Positions 19,147-30,654 of a stretch of DNA of 64,000 bases are shown here, piece by piece. Location: contig NC_018231.1 in the NCBI RefSeq assembly GCF_000227135.1, positions 335,864-399,863 on the forward strand, read 5' to 3'. Under the pieces are notes generated by a model. That model was not told where the DNA came from. It saw nothing but the letters and a program-made list of their open reading frames with translations, and made no database searches. The DNA comes from Leishmania donovani. Lineage: Eukaryota; Euglenozoa; Kinetoplastea; Trypanosomatida; Trypanosomatidae. Numbering within the stretch: position 1 is the stretch's first letter; every line of letters starts with the position of its first letter. The position numbers and the translations under genes were made by a program.

Positions 19147-20537
19147 TTTGATGGCGGCGCTTCGCGGAAACGGGGGAGGAAGGAGGGGGGCGAGTGTGAT
19201 GAAGAGGCGTGGCGGCGACAGGCAGTCGAACAGCTCCGCACGCGGACGTCCTAACCGACACACGCACACACAGAGGGAGGCCAACTGAGTGGCGACAAAA
19301 CAATTAAGAACGAGAAAAGCAACGATGTTGATGAGGGAAGGGGGGGGGGGCGGAGCCGTGAGTGGGTGGCGGTGACAGTGATAGCGATCTGTAACCGTCC
19401 TCTTCCGCAGGAGCAAGGGGCTGCCGTCCACAAACACAAACACACGCACACCAACGCGAAGATATCGAGCACACACATACACACACAAAGTACAGACAGG
19501 GCAAAGGCATGCGTCTATGTACACGTGCACGAGCACACACGTAGACGTACGTGTGTGCTCGTGTGTGTTTCGTGCCTGCCTGTGATGGACGAAAGCACTC
19601 CAGGAGCCTTTCCAGTTGAAAGGCAACAGCGATGACTACGACGACCACCACAACGGTGCCGTTGGGGTCGGCGACAGGTGCCAAGGATGGCAGGGTGCGC
19701 CCTCCTCTCTTCGTTTTTTTTTTTTGCTCACGAGGTGCGCGTCTGCCTGGCTGTCTGTCTCTGTGTGCGTGTATGTGCACACACAAGGAGGCGGTGTGCT
19801 GGTGGGTTGGGGGGGGGGTTATACGTACGCGCGCGTGATTCGGTTTGCGTAGCGCTAAGGCAATCATAGACACAGGTGCACCGACGCGCCATGCAGCCCC
19901 ACAGTCACGCCCAAGGGAGATGCGGTCACCACGTAAGAAGAAGAGGTGAGAAAGGGACGAGGGGTTCGGTGGCAGTGCAGCAGATTTTCTCGTGCGCCCT
20001 TGCGTAGGCCTCCCCTTCGTCAATGAAGCAGCGCGACGCAAGCGTGGTACGGTCAGAGAGAGAGACCACTTAGATCATGGGGAGCGTACACACAGACATC
20101 GGCGCATGCGCCTCTCTCCAAGCGTGTAGGTGCGGGTCGAAGGACGATGACGACTGTGCTGTACTTCTCTACGAGGATGTGTACACACGGACACAGACAC
20201 ACACACATACAGCGCGGGGAACGATAAGAAAATATAACGTGGAAGCAGGTAGGGAGGAAGGGGGAGGCACGAGGTGGCACCTTGGGTGTGCTGCCGCAGT
20301 CGCTGCTGCTGGCGGCACTGATGCACGCACGAACACCAACAGACATTACCCTCCCTCGCCCCCTCCACCCCCACGCCGCATTCGAGAAAATGAAAACATA
20401 TATATGGGGCAGGCCACAAGCAGAACAGAGGCCTGCAGTAGCAACGACATCGGCCCCTGCAACGCCTACCACACACGGCCACGGCGATGGTGATGGCGAT
20501 ACCCACGAAGATTCAGTGCCCGCCCCCCGAGCCCCTC
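19147..20537. other. Intergenic region, 1.4 kb
   Basis: The 5' region of the myristoylated-protein gene and the 3' region of the 1874-residue gene. It contains T12 at 19714-19725, several CACA-rich stretches (19436-19495, 19548-19570) and a G9 run near 19809-19818. No gene supported. Confidence 0.6.
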
Positions 20538-23500
20538 CTACATCTCCTGTGCGAATGAACGCCTTGGGTCGTGTGGCAGCCGCGGAGCCGACTCGGCCAC
20601 CAATACAGAGTCGTCATCATTCCCTTCATCGTGCGCCCGCGGCGCCGGCTCCACCGCTTCGGCGGTCGAGGCGGCGATGACGGCCGCGGTAGCATCCGCG
20701 ACTACGGTGCTGGCGACACCCACGCGGCGACCTAGCACTCGCGGACAGAGCGATGCCAGCTCCTCCGCGCTGACGCGGATTTTGTCGCAGTGTGCTGGTG
20801 CGGCGCCGGCGCGCAGCGTCCCGTTCTGCATCGTGTCCCCAAACCAGTCCCACGTCGCCATCTCAGCCGTCATGAGGCGGGCCATGGCGACCTGCTGCGT
20901 GTCGTCGCTGTCGACGGTGTTGCCGTCCGGTGTGCGCACCTCAAAGTAGAGGGCGAGCAGATGACGCAAGTACTCCTGCACCTCCGCCTTCGGTTTCTCC
21001 GGGTCAGCGGAGCAGAGGGCGACGAGGACGGCGCGCACGCTCACGTCGCTGCGGTCACGGTTCGTGTTGGGGTCACGCAAGTCTTCGAGCGACGGCTCAT
21101 CTGCTGCCGTCCGCTCGCCGTTTCCTACGCCGAGCATTCCAAGCAGCGAGGCGGAGGAGGCTCGGCGCAAGACCTGGTCCATGCTTTGCCCGACAACGAC
21201 GGCGTCCATCTGAAGTTCCTCAGCGACAGACCGTGTCGAGTAGCGGCCGTGCTTCTGGCCGGGGTCATGCTTGTCGGCCAGCGCCCTCTGCTGCTGGGCC
21301 GACACAACGAGGTGGTTGAGCTGCCTCGCGACCAAAATGGCGTCTTGCATCTCCATTGTGTACTGCACCGTCTCCGCCACGTGTTGCAGCCGCAGCACCT
21401 CGACAAGCCAGCTTTTACGCCCGGTCGACTGTGGCTGCATGCTAGGCGGGCCGTCCGTCACGGCGTACTCGAAGAGGTCGTTGATGGGCACCGGGGTGCT
21501 GAGAAAGCACATGATGGCGGGGTCGAAAAGGATCAGCCGCTTCTCCATCGCCGCCCGCACCGCCGCGGTGTCGATGCTTCCGCGCAACGTGCGATAGCTG
21601 TCAGCCGTCTCCGGCTGCACCTCCTTCCGGCGCGCGCTGAGGGTCATGATGATGTGCTGCATCGCCTGCGCCCCCTCCACAACCAGCGCGTCCACGATGG
21701 ACGTGCGATCCGTGAGGACCACCCCCTCCGGCGTGACGACTTTTTCTGGGACCGGCAACGCATCCATCGCAATCAGATCCTCAATGAGCGCGGCGCACAG
21801 CTGATGCATGCCGCGCTGCGTCTTGGTGGGAAAGAAGTAGTTCAGCTGCACCGCCACGCTGTAGAGATCGACGCGCTCGGCCGCACCGCACGGCGTCGCC
21901 TCTTCCTTGGGGTGGCTGTCCTCGTGCTGGCAGAGCGCCGTGCGGCTGGGACCGCCTTTGCCACTGGCCCCCTCGTCGACGCCCGGTGACCTATCCAGGC
22001 GGAACAGCTCCGGTGCCCCGTCCGGCGGCCGCCGCGTCGGTGGCGTCGCGGAGTCCTCATACAGCGTGAGGTATGTGGAGAGAACCGGGCTGGTCCATAC
22101 CGAGGCCGACGCCGACGGTGTCTCCTTGCTCGGCACGCGCGGCTTGCGCAGTGCCTGCTGCCGCAGCGCGCAGCAGGCAACGATGTTCGAGCAGCTGTGC
22201 AGAAGCGCCAGGCGCAGCTTCTCCTGCATCAGCAGGCAGTCCACAAACGCCGCCTCCGGCACCTGCTGGCTCAACATCGAGAACATCAGCGAGCCAAGGC
22301 CGCCGTCCACGTTGCGCGTCCGCGCCTTGTACATGAAGGCGTACGCCAGCCGTGCACCCGCCGTCGGCATCGCTGCGTACGCTTCGTTTGCCGCTACCAC
22401 CTCGTAGTTCCACGGAGAGGCACCCAGGAAGTACAGCCACGTGCGACGCGCTGCCACCTCTTCCGCTGTCGTTTTCCTTGCCGCCTCCGCGCGGCGCCGC
22501 TTGGCCTCGTGTGGCACCGTGGCCGTCAGCAGAATGTTCGTCACATGGTCAGCGAACGACAGCGTCTGCGGCGCTGCCTCCGCCCACACTCCGTGTGGGC
22601 GGCAGCCGATGTTGTTTTCGTCTCTAAGCCGCACGCACGCCGCTTCGTAGTTGCAGGGATCGGCGCCGTCGCGACCGGCGCACGTCTCGGAAATAAATGC
22701 CTGCACGTAGGCGGACACGCGCCCGTCGAGCGCCGCCAGCAGGTTTGCGGAGGGGTGGTCAAGATTGTGGTAGATGACCGCTGCGGACGAAGGGCGTGCC
22801 CCTTCGTGGCCTTCTCCGCTCGCTGCGGTGCCGTCGTCGCTCGCCAGTAGGTCTTGCGCTTCCGCCGCGTGGAAGCGGGATAGCCACACCGTAGCGCACA
22901 GGTTTAGGTAGGCGGCTTCCCTCAGTGGGAAATACTTCAGCTTCTCTGCCGATGGCGACGAGGCGGGGCGGGAGCGGCTGCCAGTCGTGGTGGCCGCAGA
23001 GGCGTCCGCAGGCACCTCATCCTCAGGGTAGCGCAGCATCGGCAACACGTCGGGGTACCGCCCCTTCGGCATAAAAGAGCGCGGCATCGCGGCGGCCCGG
23101 TCGCACCGGTTGAGCTCGACGACGTGCATGACGTCCTCCATCTCTTCACTCGTCTCTTCGTTGATACGGACGTACTGCTGCTCGAGCGTATCCAGCATGT
23201 ATGCCGCGTCCATGCTCGCCTCCTCCAGCGGATCCACGTAGACGTAGCGCTCCCCGAGCACGAGCGGCGCGGCGGATGCCTCCGTCGGTTTGCTCGTGTC
23301 GTCGGCCTCCTGCAGCGTCTTGGCACCGTCGTCGGCGCCCGTCGACGGACCGCAGAGCGCCTCCTTGCCTTCTCTGCGCTCCTCTGCCGTGCCCATCGCG
23401 TCCACGGCCGCGTCCCGCGGCGGCTCCAAGCCTTCGGTCGCGCCGTGCACGGCTGTCGAGCCGCCGCAACGGGGCGCATCCATCTTCTGAGGGAGTGTCA

Positions 23501-26162
23501 TATTCATGCGGTCAGGGTCCACGGAGTTGAGCTGCTCATCCTCATCCCGCTCCGTGATATCGTCCATCACGGTTGGCAGCAGCTGCGCTGACGGAGGTGG
23601 GACCAGTTCTGCCTTCACCACAGCGCAGCGACCGCGCTCCACAGAGGCGACGGCCACTCGGCCAAGTGAGGTTGGGCGCAGTTGCGGTTCTGGCTGCTGC
23701 TGCTGCTCCGTGGTAGTCTCGGACTCGGTGACGGTGTGCACCGAGCGCGGTGCGTCGCTGAAGCACTTAACGGCGGGCGACTGCAGGCTGTGGATGCTCT
23801 GAATCGGGCTTGAGAGAACAGCAGCGCCGTGCCGGGACGATTGTGGACGGCTAGGCTGCATGATACGATCATCGGCCTCAAGGAGCTCATCGACGTTTTC
23901 TCCGTACGGCGAGCAGTCGGGTTGATGCTGCGGTTGTTGTGGCTTCTTCGAGGACTGCGCACCAGCGGCCGTCATCGCCGCCGCCGCCGCCTTGGCGGCA
24001 GACAGTTGCTCGCGTGTTTCCTTCGCTGCTGCTTCGCCGGCGTCAGCTGCACTACGGCCGTGCGGGAGGGTGTGCTCCGCAGGGGGAGAGTGGCGCGGGG
24101 GGACCGCATCCGGCTCCCGCTGCGGTGGTATTGCCTTCCTGACGGAGAAGCGGGGCGCCCCCTCCTCCTCCGCTGCGGCGTGCGGGCATTGTATGATGGG
24201 GGGCGGCATAACGGCGTGCAGGGGCCGCGGCTCGCCGTCTGGCGCGGTGTGGTCCGCGTAGGGGTCCGTCTTCGTCGGTATCGGGGCCGCTACCGTTGCA
24301 CTGGAGAGCATGGCGGAGAGGGACAGGACCTCCTCGTGCGACAGCGACAGCTGCCGTTGCAAAGGCACACGAACAGAGTCACCGCCGCGGTGCCCCGATT
24401 GCCGTGTGGAAGCATCGCCGCACCACGCGTCTTGACGTCGCTGCTCTGGGATCATCTCCTCCGAGTAAAATGGGTTGGCTGGCAGCCTCATCCGCGGCGG
24501 GGGCTGTGAGTTGGCAGTCTCCGTCCGCTGTGGCAATACTGGCCACTTCTCTCGTGGTGGCTGTGGTGGTGGTCGCGGCTGTTCCCTGGCAGCGTGGCCG
24601 CGGCTCTCTTGCGGCGACGGCCGGCTGCTGCTGGGCGGGTATCTGGAGTTGTGTTGCGGCTGCTTCGCTGTCTCCGCAGGGGCTGACGGCGGCGGATGGC
24701 CCACAGAGGCAGCAGACGCGCCTGCTTTTTGGGGAGCTGTAAGGTTTCTGCGCGGCATCACGACCGCGTAGGTTGGCATGGCGCCGTACGGGCTGCCCGT
24801 CGGTATGTCACTCGCTGTGGCGGTCGCGCCACGGAAGACTTGACGAGTGAAGCTGCTGCGCGTGCTGGTGGCTTCGCTCGCCACGCTACTCGTGTCTTCT
24901 GCAGCCATGCCGGCGTAGATGTTGTTTTGGACGGCGCCGCGTGAGGGCCTCCCTGCAGGTCGTGTCGTGGACGAGTAGAGACGGGGTAACCGCTCTTGCT
25001 GTGGCGGTGCCGGGCGGGGTTGCGGCACGAACACGATAACAGGCTGCTGCTGCGGGTGCGACGACGAAGGCGCGCTGCTGAGGTCTCCTGCGACAATGTG
25101 GCGTACGTGACGGTGCTGGGCAAGTTGCAGAGACGGCTCTAGCGCGTAGTAGTTCAGCGGGAGCGACGGCTGTAGCTGCTGCTGCGGTGAGGCGGCGGCA
25201 GCGGCGTTCCCATCGTTGCCTGTCCTCCACGCAGACGCCGCAGCACGTGGGGTGGTGGAGTGCGCCTGCAAGTCGGTATCGAGCTGCAACTGCGGGGCTG
25301 GCCTTGCGTCTGCGATTGCCACCGTGGGCTCCACGTAAACGACGGATCGGCGCGTCTGCGAAGTGGGTGGCGGTCGCTGTAGTGGCCGCGATGAGTTGGC
25401 CCTCGCCACAAAGCAGGCATGCTCTAACCTGGCGCCCGCGGCCTTCGACGAGTTTTCGACTCCGCACGGCGTGTTCGGTGCGGGTGGGCGTCGATGGCTG
25501 CCGCTCATCAAGGAAGCGACGTCGCTGCTGACTTGCGGCTGCGGCGACAGTGAGGAAGACGGCGCCGCTGCTGAAGCCGGGGACTCTGGCATGTGCTGCG
25601 ACGAGGGCGCAGGTGATCCGTGAGAGTGCCCCGACGCGCTCGTCCTGCTAATAAACCCTGTTTGCGATCCAGCGGAGCGCCGACCATTGCGGCCGACAAG
25701 TGGCGTGTGCTGCAGCTGCGCCAACGTCGGCTGGCGGCCGCGGCTGGCGGGATGTGGGGAGACTTGTGGAGGGGCTGGCGTGAGGGGGTGCTGCGGCGAG
25801 CTGCCACGCTGCGCTGCTGCTGTTGCCGGTGGTAAGGCCAGCCCCGCCGAGGCAGGCGGGGCCGTGTGGAAGGGAACGTCGCGGTTGTGGCTTGAGCCGA
25901 GGCGCGACGATGCGGAGTGCGGATACCGAGACGACGGCGCTCGCTGCTGTTGCTGCGGTGTCGCATGTGCGGCCGATGTGCACGTCGCCGCAGTCGCAGG
26001 GGAAGCCCCGTTTGGATGCCGATAATGGAGGTTTGCGGTTGAGGAGTCGTAGATGGTGTTCGCCGAGGTGGCAATGGGCCATGCTCGCCCGGTATGGGGC
26101 CGAGACGTTTCTGACGGCGCCCGCGTCGTGCGGATCGAGCAGCCGGCCCTGGCAGTGGACAT
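20538..26162 (-). CDS. Very large protein of unknown function, disordered N-half and folded-looking C-half
   Basis: An 1874-residue protein. I start at the ATG at 26162 (MSTARAGCSIRTTRAP); the open frame continues 50 codons upstream into a CA/TG repeat, which I take as UTR. Residues 1 to about 960 are rich in Ser, Pro, Gln, Ala and Arg and look disordered. From about 970 to 1840 composition becomes normal, with helical segments such as LEEASMDAAYMLDTLEQQYV, AAYLNLCATVWLSRFHAAE and VQLNYFFPTKTQRGMHQLC, broken by low-complexity loops. I recognise no catalytic motif, membrane helix or signal peptide. The C-terminus is acidic, then ends PHDPRRSFAQEM. Large scaffold-type proteins of this kind are common among trypanosomatid-specific genes. 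Function unknown. Confidence 0.78.
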   Translation of the reverse strand: MSTARAGCSIRTTRAPSETSRPHTGRAWPIATSANTIYDSSTANLHYRHPNGASPATAATCTSAAHATPQQQQRAPSSRYPHSASSRLGSSHNRDVPFHTAPPASAGLALPPATAAAQRGSSPQHPLTPAPPQVSPHPASRGRQPTLAQLQHTPLVGRNGRRSAGSQTGFISRTSASGHSHGSPAPSSQHMPESPASAAAPSSSLSPQPQVSSDVASLMSGSHRRPPAPNTPCGVENSSKAAGARLEHACFVARANSSRPLQRPPPTSQTRRSVVYVEPTVAIADARPAPQLQLDTDLQAHSTTPRAAASAWRTGNDGNAAAAASPQQQLQPSLPLNYYALEPSLQLAQHRHVRHIVAGDLSSAPSSSHPQQQPVIVFVPQPRPAPPQQERLPRLYSSTTRPAGRPSRGAVQNNIYAGMAAEDTSSVASEATSTRSSFTRQVFRGATATASDIPTGSPYGAMPTYAVVMPRRNLTAPQKAGASAASVGHPPPSAPAETAKQPQHNSRYPPSSSRPSPQESRGHAAREQPRPPPQPPREKWPVLPQRTETANSQPPPRMRLPANPFYSEEMIPEQRRQDAWCGDASTRQSGHRGGDSVRVPLQRQLSLSHEEVLSLSAMLSSATVAAPIPTKTDPYADHTAPDGEPRPLHAVMPPPIIQCPHAAAEEEGAPRFSVRKAIPPQREPDAVPPRHSPPAEHTLPHGRSAADAGEAAAKETREQLSAAKAAAAAMTAAGAQSSKKPQQPQHQPDCSPYGENVDELLEADDRIMQPSRPQSSRHGAAVLSSPIQSIHSLQSPAVKCFSDAPRSVHTVTESETTTEQQQQPEPQLRPTSLGRVAVASVERGRCAVVKAELVPPPSAQLLPTVMDDITERDEDEQLNSVDPDRMNMTLPQKMDAPRCGGSTAVHGATEGLEPPRDAAVDAMGTAEERREGKEALCGPSTGADDGAKTLQEADDTSKPTEASAAPLVLGERYVYVDPLEEASMDAAYMLDTLEQQYVRINEETSEEMEDVMHVVELNRCDRAAAMPRSFMPKGRYPDVLPMLRYPEDEVPADASAATTTGSRSRPASSPSAEKLKYFPLREAAYLNLCATVWLSRFHAAEAQDLLASDDGTAASGEGHEGARPSSAAVIYHNLDHPSANLLAALDGRVSAYVQAFISETCAGRDGADPCNYEAACVRLRDENNIGCRPHGVWAEAAPQTLSFADHVTNILLTATVPHEAKRRRAEAARKTTAEEVAARRTWLYFLGASPWNYEVVAANEAYAAMPTAGARLAYAFMYKARTRNVDGGLGSLMFSMLSQQVPEAAFVDCLLMQEKLRLALLHSCSNIVACCALRQQALRKPRVPSKETPSASASVWTSPVLSTYLTLYEDSATPPTRRPPDGAPELFRLDRSPGVDEGASGKGGPSRTALCQHEDSHPKEEATPCGAAERVDLYSVAVQLNYFFPTKTQRGMHQLCAALIEDLIAMDALPVPEKVVTPEGVVLTDRTSIVDALVVEGAQAMQHIIMTLSARRKEVQPETADSYRTLRGSIDTAAVRAAMEKRLILFDPAIMCFLSTPVPINDLFEYAVTDGPPSMQPQSTGRKSWLVEVLRLQHVAETVQYTMEMQDAILVARQLNHLVVSAQQQRALADKHDPGQKHGRYSTRSVAEELQMDAVVVGQSMDQVLRRASSASLLGMLGVGNGERTAADEPSLEDLRDPNTNRDRSDVSVRAVLVALCSADPEKPKAEVQEYLRHLLALYFEVRTPDGNTVDSDDTQQVAMARLMTAEMATWDWFGDTMQNGTLRAGAAPAHCDKIRVSAEELASLCPRVLGRRVGVASTVVADATAAVIAASTAEAVEPAPRAHDEGNDDDSVLVAESAPRLPHDPRRSFAQEM

Positions 26163-28343
26163 GACGGCCACGGAGGGTGTGGGGGAGACACAGACACGAG
26201 GGCCGGTCGCAGGAGCGGTGGGAAAACGCAGAGCGAGGGAGAGGGAGGGGAGGCTTCTATCTTCTACGGCTACGCCACACACACACACAAACACACACAC
26301 ACACACACACACACGAATGACAATGAATGGAGGGGGCTAGGGGATTGGTTGGTTGGGTGCGGTAGACACGATGAGGGAGGATGTGAAAGATGCAAGAGAG
26401 AAAAAGAAAAGTCAGCTACAACAAGAGATGGAGCTGCTCAATGAACGGGGGCGCCGCTTGCCACGCTGCACCCACCCACACACGCACGCACACACGTGAA
26501 CGACCACGACACCGAATATAAAATGTACGCCAGCAAGGCGAAGCGAAAGAATGAAGAAGAGAGCTTGTGTGTGCGCGCGTAAGAGGGGTCACGTTGGCGC
26601 GGTGGTGGTGGCGGTCAGGGGGTGGGTGGGGGGCGGATGTAAGAGAAGGAAGAAGAGGATACGTAGACGTGTAAAGCACGTCCACGAACACGAAGTGGCG
26701 CCTGCACCCACCCACACAGTACTCGTAAGAAGTAGACACGAGTCGATGCGCCCCTCCGAGTGGGGCAGTGGGGGAGGGGAGAGAGGGCGACTGGCAATAT
26801 GCTTCTGCTCGCTGTGTCGGTTGGTGTGTGTGTGTGGTGTGCAAGCCGATAGCCCTCGCATAGTCACGCGCACGCAGACCTCTTGTGCGAAGAATGGGGG
26901 AGGTGGGTGGGTGGGTGAGGTGGGAAGGCAACGTGGGGTGATGGGATAACCGTGGGAGTGGCCTCGGTTGTGACTCTACACGGCTCTTTCCGTAGTTGAC
27001 CTTCACCACACCCATGCGCAAGAAGCCCTCCTTGCTGCAAGGACGCAAGTTGGGATGGAGGTGTGGGTGGTGGTGGTGGTGGGGAGAGGAGGAGGGGGGC
27101 AGAGGGGCCGCACATGGGTTGCAGCGTTGCTTCAGCGACGGCGAGCACCAAGCTAAAGCATGCACAAGACCGAGGCGACGGTCCGTGACGCCGCCCAGCG
27201 CCCTTCTTCCGTCGCTCCCTTTCGGTCTTCGCCCCGCTTCTGCGAGGTGTCAGGCTGCCGAGCGGCAGTGCCGACCGTAGCAGAGGCGGGGGGGAGGGGG
27301 AGGGCGCGCGCCTCACGGACGTTGCATCCCTTCCCGATAAGAAGACACAGAGCGAGAGGCGGTTCCTTGTGCTAGCGTGTACGTATGTATGTTGTGTGTG
27401 GGTGTAGATAAAAAGGAGAAGGAGAGTAAGGAACAGAGAAGACGATGCGCGGGGACGGGTGGTGGTGGTGGTGGGTAAGAGCAACGGGTGGACATCCTCT
27501 GTTGAGCTGCCCCCCCCGCCCCCGACTTTTCGTGTCCATTCGCCACAACGCGCACAGTAGTGCAGCGTGCACGATACGAAACACATGTGTTGGACGCGTT
27601 GGCACCGCAGTCCCGCCATGATTTGTTTTCCGCTTGTCTGCATGCGCACGGGCCCGCGCGATTTCCTCTACCGCTCACTCTGTGCGCAGCGTGCAGCCGC
27701 AGCCAACACATCTGCACCCATCCCGTTGATTAGCCAGTGAACCTGTGCCTTCTCTCTCGCGCGCCTGCGCTTGCCTGTACCTATTCTTTGAAATCTCTAG
27801 TTTCCAACGCGTGTCTTGCCTGTGTGCTCCTGCCGCTGTCATGCCCTCCGCAAGTGTTGATAAGACGGTGGTGGTGAGGGTAGAGGGGAGGGGCACGTAC
27901 ACAGGCAGATACGCAGACAGACGGAGAGGGCAGGGGACTGTACAGACGGTCCGGCATGCGACGACGAGACACAGGTAAACCCACACACTGGAATAGGTGT
28001 GTGCACATGTGCATGCTGTGAGCGCGTAAAGGCTGACGAAGAGGAGAGAGGGGTAACCGCACGCATACACACACGCAGAGAGAGAGAGGGGACGACTATC
28101 GGCCACGCATGCTCTGTTTCCCTCCAAGCCAAGGGGTCGCTTGCGCGTACCTGCGTAGGAGTGTGCGTGCGTGCGCATGCCGACGTTGGAGGGCGCTCGA
28201 TGGGGAAGGGGGACAAGGACAAGCCAGCCGAACGAAATGCCCCGCGGCACCGGGTGACCTTCGTGGCACGCGCATACAGGCCCACAGAAACATCCTCGCA
28301 GACAGCGCTGCATCGCCGCCCCCCCCCCCCAAATACCGCGGGT
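26163..28343. other. Intergenic region, 2.2 kb
   Basis: The 5' region of the 1874-residue gene, including a CA repeat about 110 bases upstream of its ATG, and the 3' region of the Elongin-C-like gene. Purine-rich and GGT/GGTG-rich stretches occur at about 26590-26630, 27060-27105 and 27460-27476. No credible gene on either strand. Confidence 0.6.
26275..26314. repeat. (CA)n microsatellite
   Basis: About 40 bases of CA repeat with one AA interruption, 110-150 bases upstream of the start codon of the 1874-residue gene; TG repeat in the transcript. Confidence 0.9.
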
Positions 28344-29087
28344 CTAGCAGTTCAGGAAGTCAGCCCCCAGTAACACCTGCATCGCCACAAGCTGGTCCCG
28401 CTCCGAGGTGCGGTCCAGGTCGCCAAAGACGTTAGCTTCGTGTAGGTAATGTGGATGACTCGCTAGCGTGATCTTCACCACAAGAAACTCGGCAACACGC
28501 ATCAGCGTGCTGGACTCCAGTGAGCGAATCGGCACTTCAAGAAGCGGCGGCACACGTGGCGACGGCGTAGCAGGCGGCGACGTCGACAAGAGCGGCGGAG
28601 GCGGTGGCGGTACACACTCCACGTTGCTGGGAAATACAGCGGCGTAGCTTCGATAGGCGGCGCCATTGGCCTGGTGTCTGGCCTCGGCCTCTTCGATGTC
28701 ATCCTCGTCCTCAATGATGGGGATCGGATCGTCCACCTTTACCTCAGCACTGCCGTGCGCCTTGTTGGCGGCATCGCTGCCGCTGCTGCTGCTGCCGGGC
28801 CTTGGAATGTGAAGCTCTCCTTGATGCTCATCTTCTTCCGCCATCGGGTACTGCTCGTGTTGCTCATGCGGTGGCTGGTCCGCGGGCGAGTTGCACTGAT
28901 GCAGCCGCATCACGTACAGGCCCTGAAAGATGCCGTGGAGGACACGCGACCCCGCCGCGGCGGCCACAGGGAGAATAATACGCTTGCCGTCGTGGCTGCA
29001 CAGCGAGACGTAGCTCAGCGGCTTGACGGCTGCAGTCGAGGCAGCAGCAGCAGCGGCGGCAAGGGTGCTTGCGCGCGAGTTGGCCAT
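28344..29087 (-). CDS. Elongin C/Skp1-like (BTB/POZ fold) protein with a disordered insertion
   Basis: A 247-residue protein starting at the ATG at 29087. An Ala-rich N-terminus precedes residues 26-58 (YVSLCSHDGKRIILPVAAAA, then VLHGIFQ), which parallel the first strands and helix of Elongin C (Y-V-K-L-x-S-x-D-G...). After about 120 Pro/Ser/acidic residues, the fold appears to resume at 182-247: VPIRSLESSTLMRVAEFLVV matches the conserved I-P-x-x-V-L-x-K-V segment, and the protein ends LLGADFLNC, close to the MAANFLDC terminus of Elongin C. Elongin C links BC-box substrate receptors to cullins in ubiquitin ligases and also serves in transcription elongation complexes. The family call rests on these motifs. 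The insertion is unusual, since Elongin C is only about 112 residues. The next gene upstream encodes a relative. Confidence 0.66.
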   Translation of the reverse strand: MANSRASTLAAAAAAASTAAVKPLSYVSLCSHDGKRIILPVAAAAGSRVLHGIFQGLYVMRLHQCNSPADQPPHEQHEQYPMAEEDEHQGELHIPRPGSSSSGSDAANKAHGSAEVKVDDPIPIIEDEDDIEEAEARHQANGAAYRSYAAVFPSNVECVPPPPPPLLSTSPPATPSPRVPPLLEVPIRSLESSTLMRVAEFLVVKITLASHPHYLHEANVFGDLDRTSERDQLVAMQVLLGADFLNC

Positions 29088-30654
29088 CGCTGCCCTAAAT
29101 AGAGCGGTATCAGGAAAGGCGAGGAAGGGATAACGATGAAGAGAATGAGATCAGGATCGAACACCCGCACTCTATGCGCATGTGCGTGGACTGTGCGGTG
29201 GCAAGGAGGGAGGGCGAAAGCGTCGGCAGAGGGAGAGAGGGGGTGGGCGCTGCGACACACGCGCGCGTTACCGCAGTGAGAGAAAGGAAGATCGGGGCAT
29301 CGTGCACGGTGGCTACAAGTAGTGCGTGCCGCGACAGCTTGCCGGCGTGGGTGGCGGCCGTCGTCGTACAAGGAGAGGAGGAAAACACAGCGGCGCCATG
29401 CTCCGTCACCCATGCAGCGCACAAGAGCACGCATCGATGTCTGTGTGCGTGTGTGCTGTCTCCTCGCGCGCATGGCGCTGCGAGGCCCCACCAACGCTGT
29501 TCAGCTGCTGCTGCGCGGTTCCTCTGACAGGCGGGGGGGGAGGAGGAGAGGGAGACTCGTTTTCTTCGCCGCCGCCGCTGCTGGTCGGCGATATTTTTCG
29601 CTTCAATTCTCGAGCACGCAGACAGGCACATCGAATCGCTGACGCACACGGACGCGAGACTGCGACATCGCGGCCTGCCTGGCGTCCGCGCGCGCTTCGA
29701 CTGCAAACTCTTTATCCGCACCAACGGATGGCGCCCATTATGCGTACGTACACACACGCACACGCAGGACAGGCTACGACAAGAGGGGGATGGTAACATA
29801 GACCAGATAACAGGGGCTTCACACGCACACACACGCACGCACAGTTGCCGACGCAGGCGTGTTGGGCAAAGAAGCGGGCGGAAGGAGGGAGGCGGCGGCG
29901 CCAACATCACGAACACAGGGGCGCCGGCCATCCTATCCTTCTCTCACAACTCCAGCGAAGAAGGACTTAGGGGTCTGAAAGATGGAGGAAGACAGGACGA
30001 GCGCTGGAACAGGAGCAGCGCGAAGGCCAACGTTACAGCGAAAGCCGAAGCAAACTCACAGAACGCACACACACACGCACAGATAGAGGTACATGCGGGT
30101 CTACGTAGCTCACATCCATCGAGCAGCAGCCACAGCACCATACCAGCTCACTCAGAGAAGGGGAGGAAGGAGGATATCGGGGGACCACATACGTGCACAC
30201 ACGCGCAGACACACACACACACACACACAGAAACAAACACAGACGTACACACGGCGGCGGTGCACATGAGGGGACGAGAGAAAGAAGGGAAGAGCAATAA
30301 AAGGAAAGGGCCAGGCGACAGCAGCCACATCGACTCCCCACAGGAGTAAAACACGCATCAGGCACGTACACGCACCCACTGAGACACACGCACTGCGATA
30401 ATAGGAGATCTTGAGAGCATCGTACCAGAGAACGCGTCGAGGCCCACGTGAGGGCCGAGGAATAGAGTGATAGAGGGAGACATGATCGGCAAGAGCCACA
30501 CTGCGGCACCCCACCGTACGCATGTGTGCCGGTGTGTGGCACTTATGCTTGCGGCAGCAGCGTGTGTGCGTATGCGTGGGAGAGAGGCGTTGCACAGGAC
30601 ACGTGCGGCCACACGTCTACATGCCCCCCCACCTTCACACACGCCTGCCGGACG
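29088..30654. other. Intergenic region between the two Elongin-C-like genes
   Basis: About 1.6 kb with no supported gene. CA-rich blocks lie at about 29749-29764, 29822-29841 and 30205-30230. Confidence 0.6.
30205..30230. repeat. (CA)n microsatellite
   Basis: About 26 bases of ACAC repeat in the 3' region of the larger Elongin-C-like gene. Confidence 0.85.

Noticed and set aside
17929..19254. Long plus-strand open frame (441 codons) opposite the myristoylated-protein gene
   Set aside because: Antisense shadow of a GC-rich coding region. Composition is atypical, there is no recognisable domain, and it opposes the whole cluster.
19147..19626. N-terminal extension of the 1275-residue protein
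   Set aside because: Composed of CA-repeat-derived Cys/Val and Thr/His codons; the MGNAASS start is far more convincing.
20790..21989. Plus-strand open frame of 399 codons opposite the 1874-residue gene
   Set aside because: His/Arg-rich antisense shadow, with no motif and the wrong direction for the cluster.
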